From the IMG/VR virus record IMGVR_UViG_3300021343_000055, positions 1 through 30,347 of that record: a stretch of 30,347 nt of DNA; one strand, given 5' to 3'. The stretch is from a virus. Positions 30,193-30,347 of this stretch are shown in pieces. Position 1 is the first letter of the stretch, and every line of letters begins with the position of its first letter. Under the pieces are notes generated by a model. That model was not told the origin of the DNA, did not search any database, and saw only the letters and a program-made list of their open reading frames with translations. The translations under genes and the position numbers were made by a program.

Positions 30193-30347
30193 ACCGGCAC
30201 CTCCATATGATTCTCAATAACGACCTGGACGATCTAACGCTGACGGTTACACCAGGCGCTGTGGGTTCGCTGCCGGTCGAGAATCTGCAAAAACAGGCGC
30301 GCGGTAAGATTATGCGCGTCAATGGCACCAGTGCCGTTATAACAGCG
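30183..30347 (+). CDS. Tail protein, 5' part only
   Basis: ATG 30183 overlaps the previous stop by 10 bp. The visible 55 codons (MGLDRHLHMILNNDLDDLTL...) run to the end of the window without a stop. The fragment is too short to name; position suggests a tail-tip or fibre-associated protein. Confidence 0.55.
   Translation, partial: MGLDRHLHMILNNDLDDLTLTVTPGAVGSLPVENLQKQARGKIMRVNGTSAVITA

Noticed and set aside
1-30347. tRNA genes, CRISPR arrays, insertion sequences
   Set aside because: No cloverleaf, no regular spaced repeats beyond the iterons, and no transposase-like frame was seen by eye.

Overview
The window holds most of a temperate, lambda-like siphovirus prophage of the HK97 structural type. 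The host looks like a gammaproteobacterium: moderate GC in the phage body, Gram-negative lysis genes (holin-like protein, lipoprotein spanin candidate), an S24-type CI repressor, a Q-type antiterminator and a DnaT-like replication protein. The protein flavour suggests a marine or Cellvibrionaceae-type lineage, but that is an impression. No host gene, integrase or att site could be identified, and the window stops inside the tail genes.

Layout. (1) 1-3250: AT-richer accessory arm with a membrane protein, a DUF2971 protein, a 62-aa protein and a DUF4238 protein. These look like cargo (moron or defence-type) genes, separated by spacers with repeated motifs. (2) 3443-8541: leftward early operon read from a clear promoter PL at 8575-8602. 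In transcription order it encodes a 68-aa protein, a DUF1660-like zinc-ribbon protein, a LuxR-HTH protein with a membrane segment and Arg-rich tract, a dNMP kinase, a KilAC-like DNA-binding protein, a terminator, a ParB-like protein, two micro-proteins, a DUF550/MazZ-type dNTP pyrophosphohydrolase and an AlpA-type regulator. (3) 8575-9732: immunity region with a CI-like repressor, a Cro-like protein, and near-identical palindromic operators on both sides (two at PL, one before cro). (4) 9841-12114: rightward early region with small unknown genes, two minus-strand genes, a duplicated ~65-bp hairpin module, a DnaT/O-like initiator carrying its own iteron array (probable origin), and a Q-like antiterminator. 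(5) 12120-12310: late control region with two rho-independent terminators. (6) 12330-13775: lysis cassette. (7) 13765-24158: HNH protein, TerS, TerL, portal, ClpP-like protease, major capsid protein, connectors, tail terminator, tail tube, and tail chaperones joined by a probable -1 frameshift. (8) 24158-30347: tape measure protein and tail-tip genes.

How it works together. CI probably represses PL and the cro-side promoter through the shared operators. After derepression the left operon supplies nucleotide-metabolism and regulatory proteins, and the right operon makes the initiator, which should bind iterons inside its own gene. Q should then carry RNA polymerase through the tandem terminators into one long late operon for lysis, packaging, head and tail, in which many genes overlap by a few bases. 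The points most worth a second look are the duplicated two-hairpin module flanked by convergent small gene pairs, the iteron origin, the operator set, the LuxR-membrane-Arg-rich protein, and the repressor that seems to lack self-cleavage residues.
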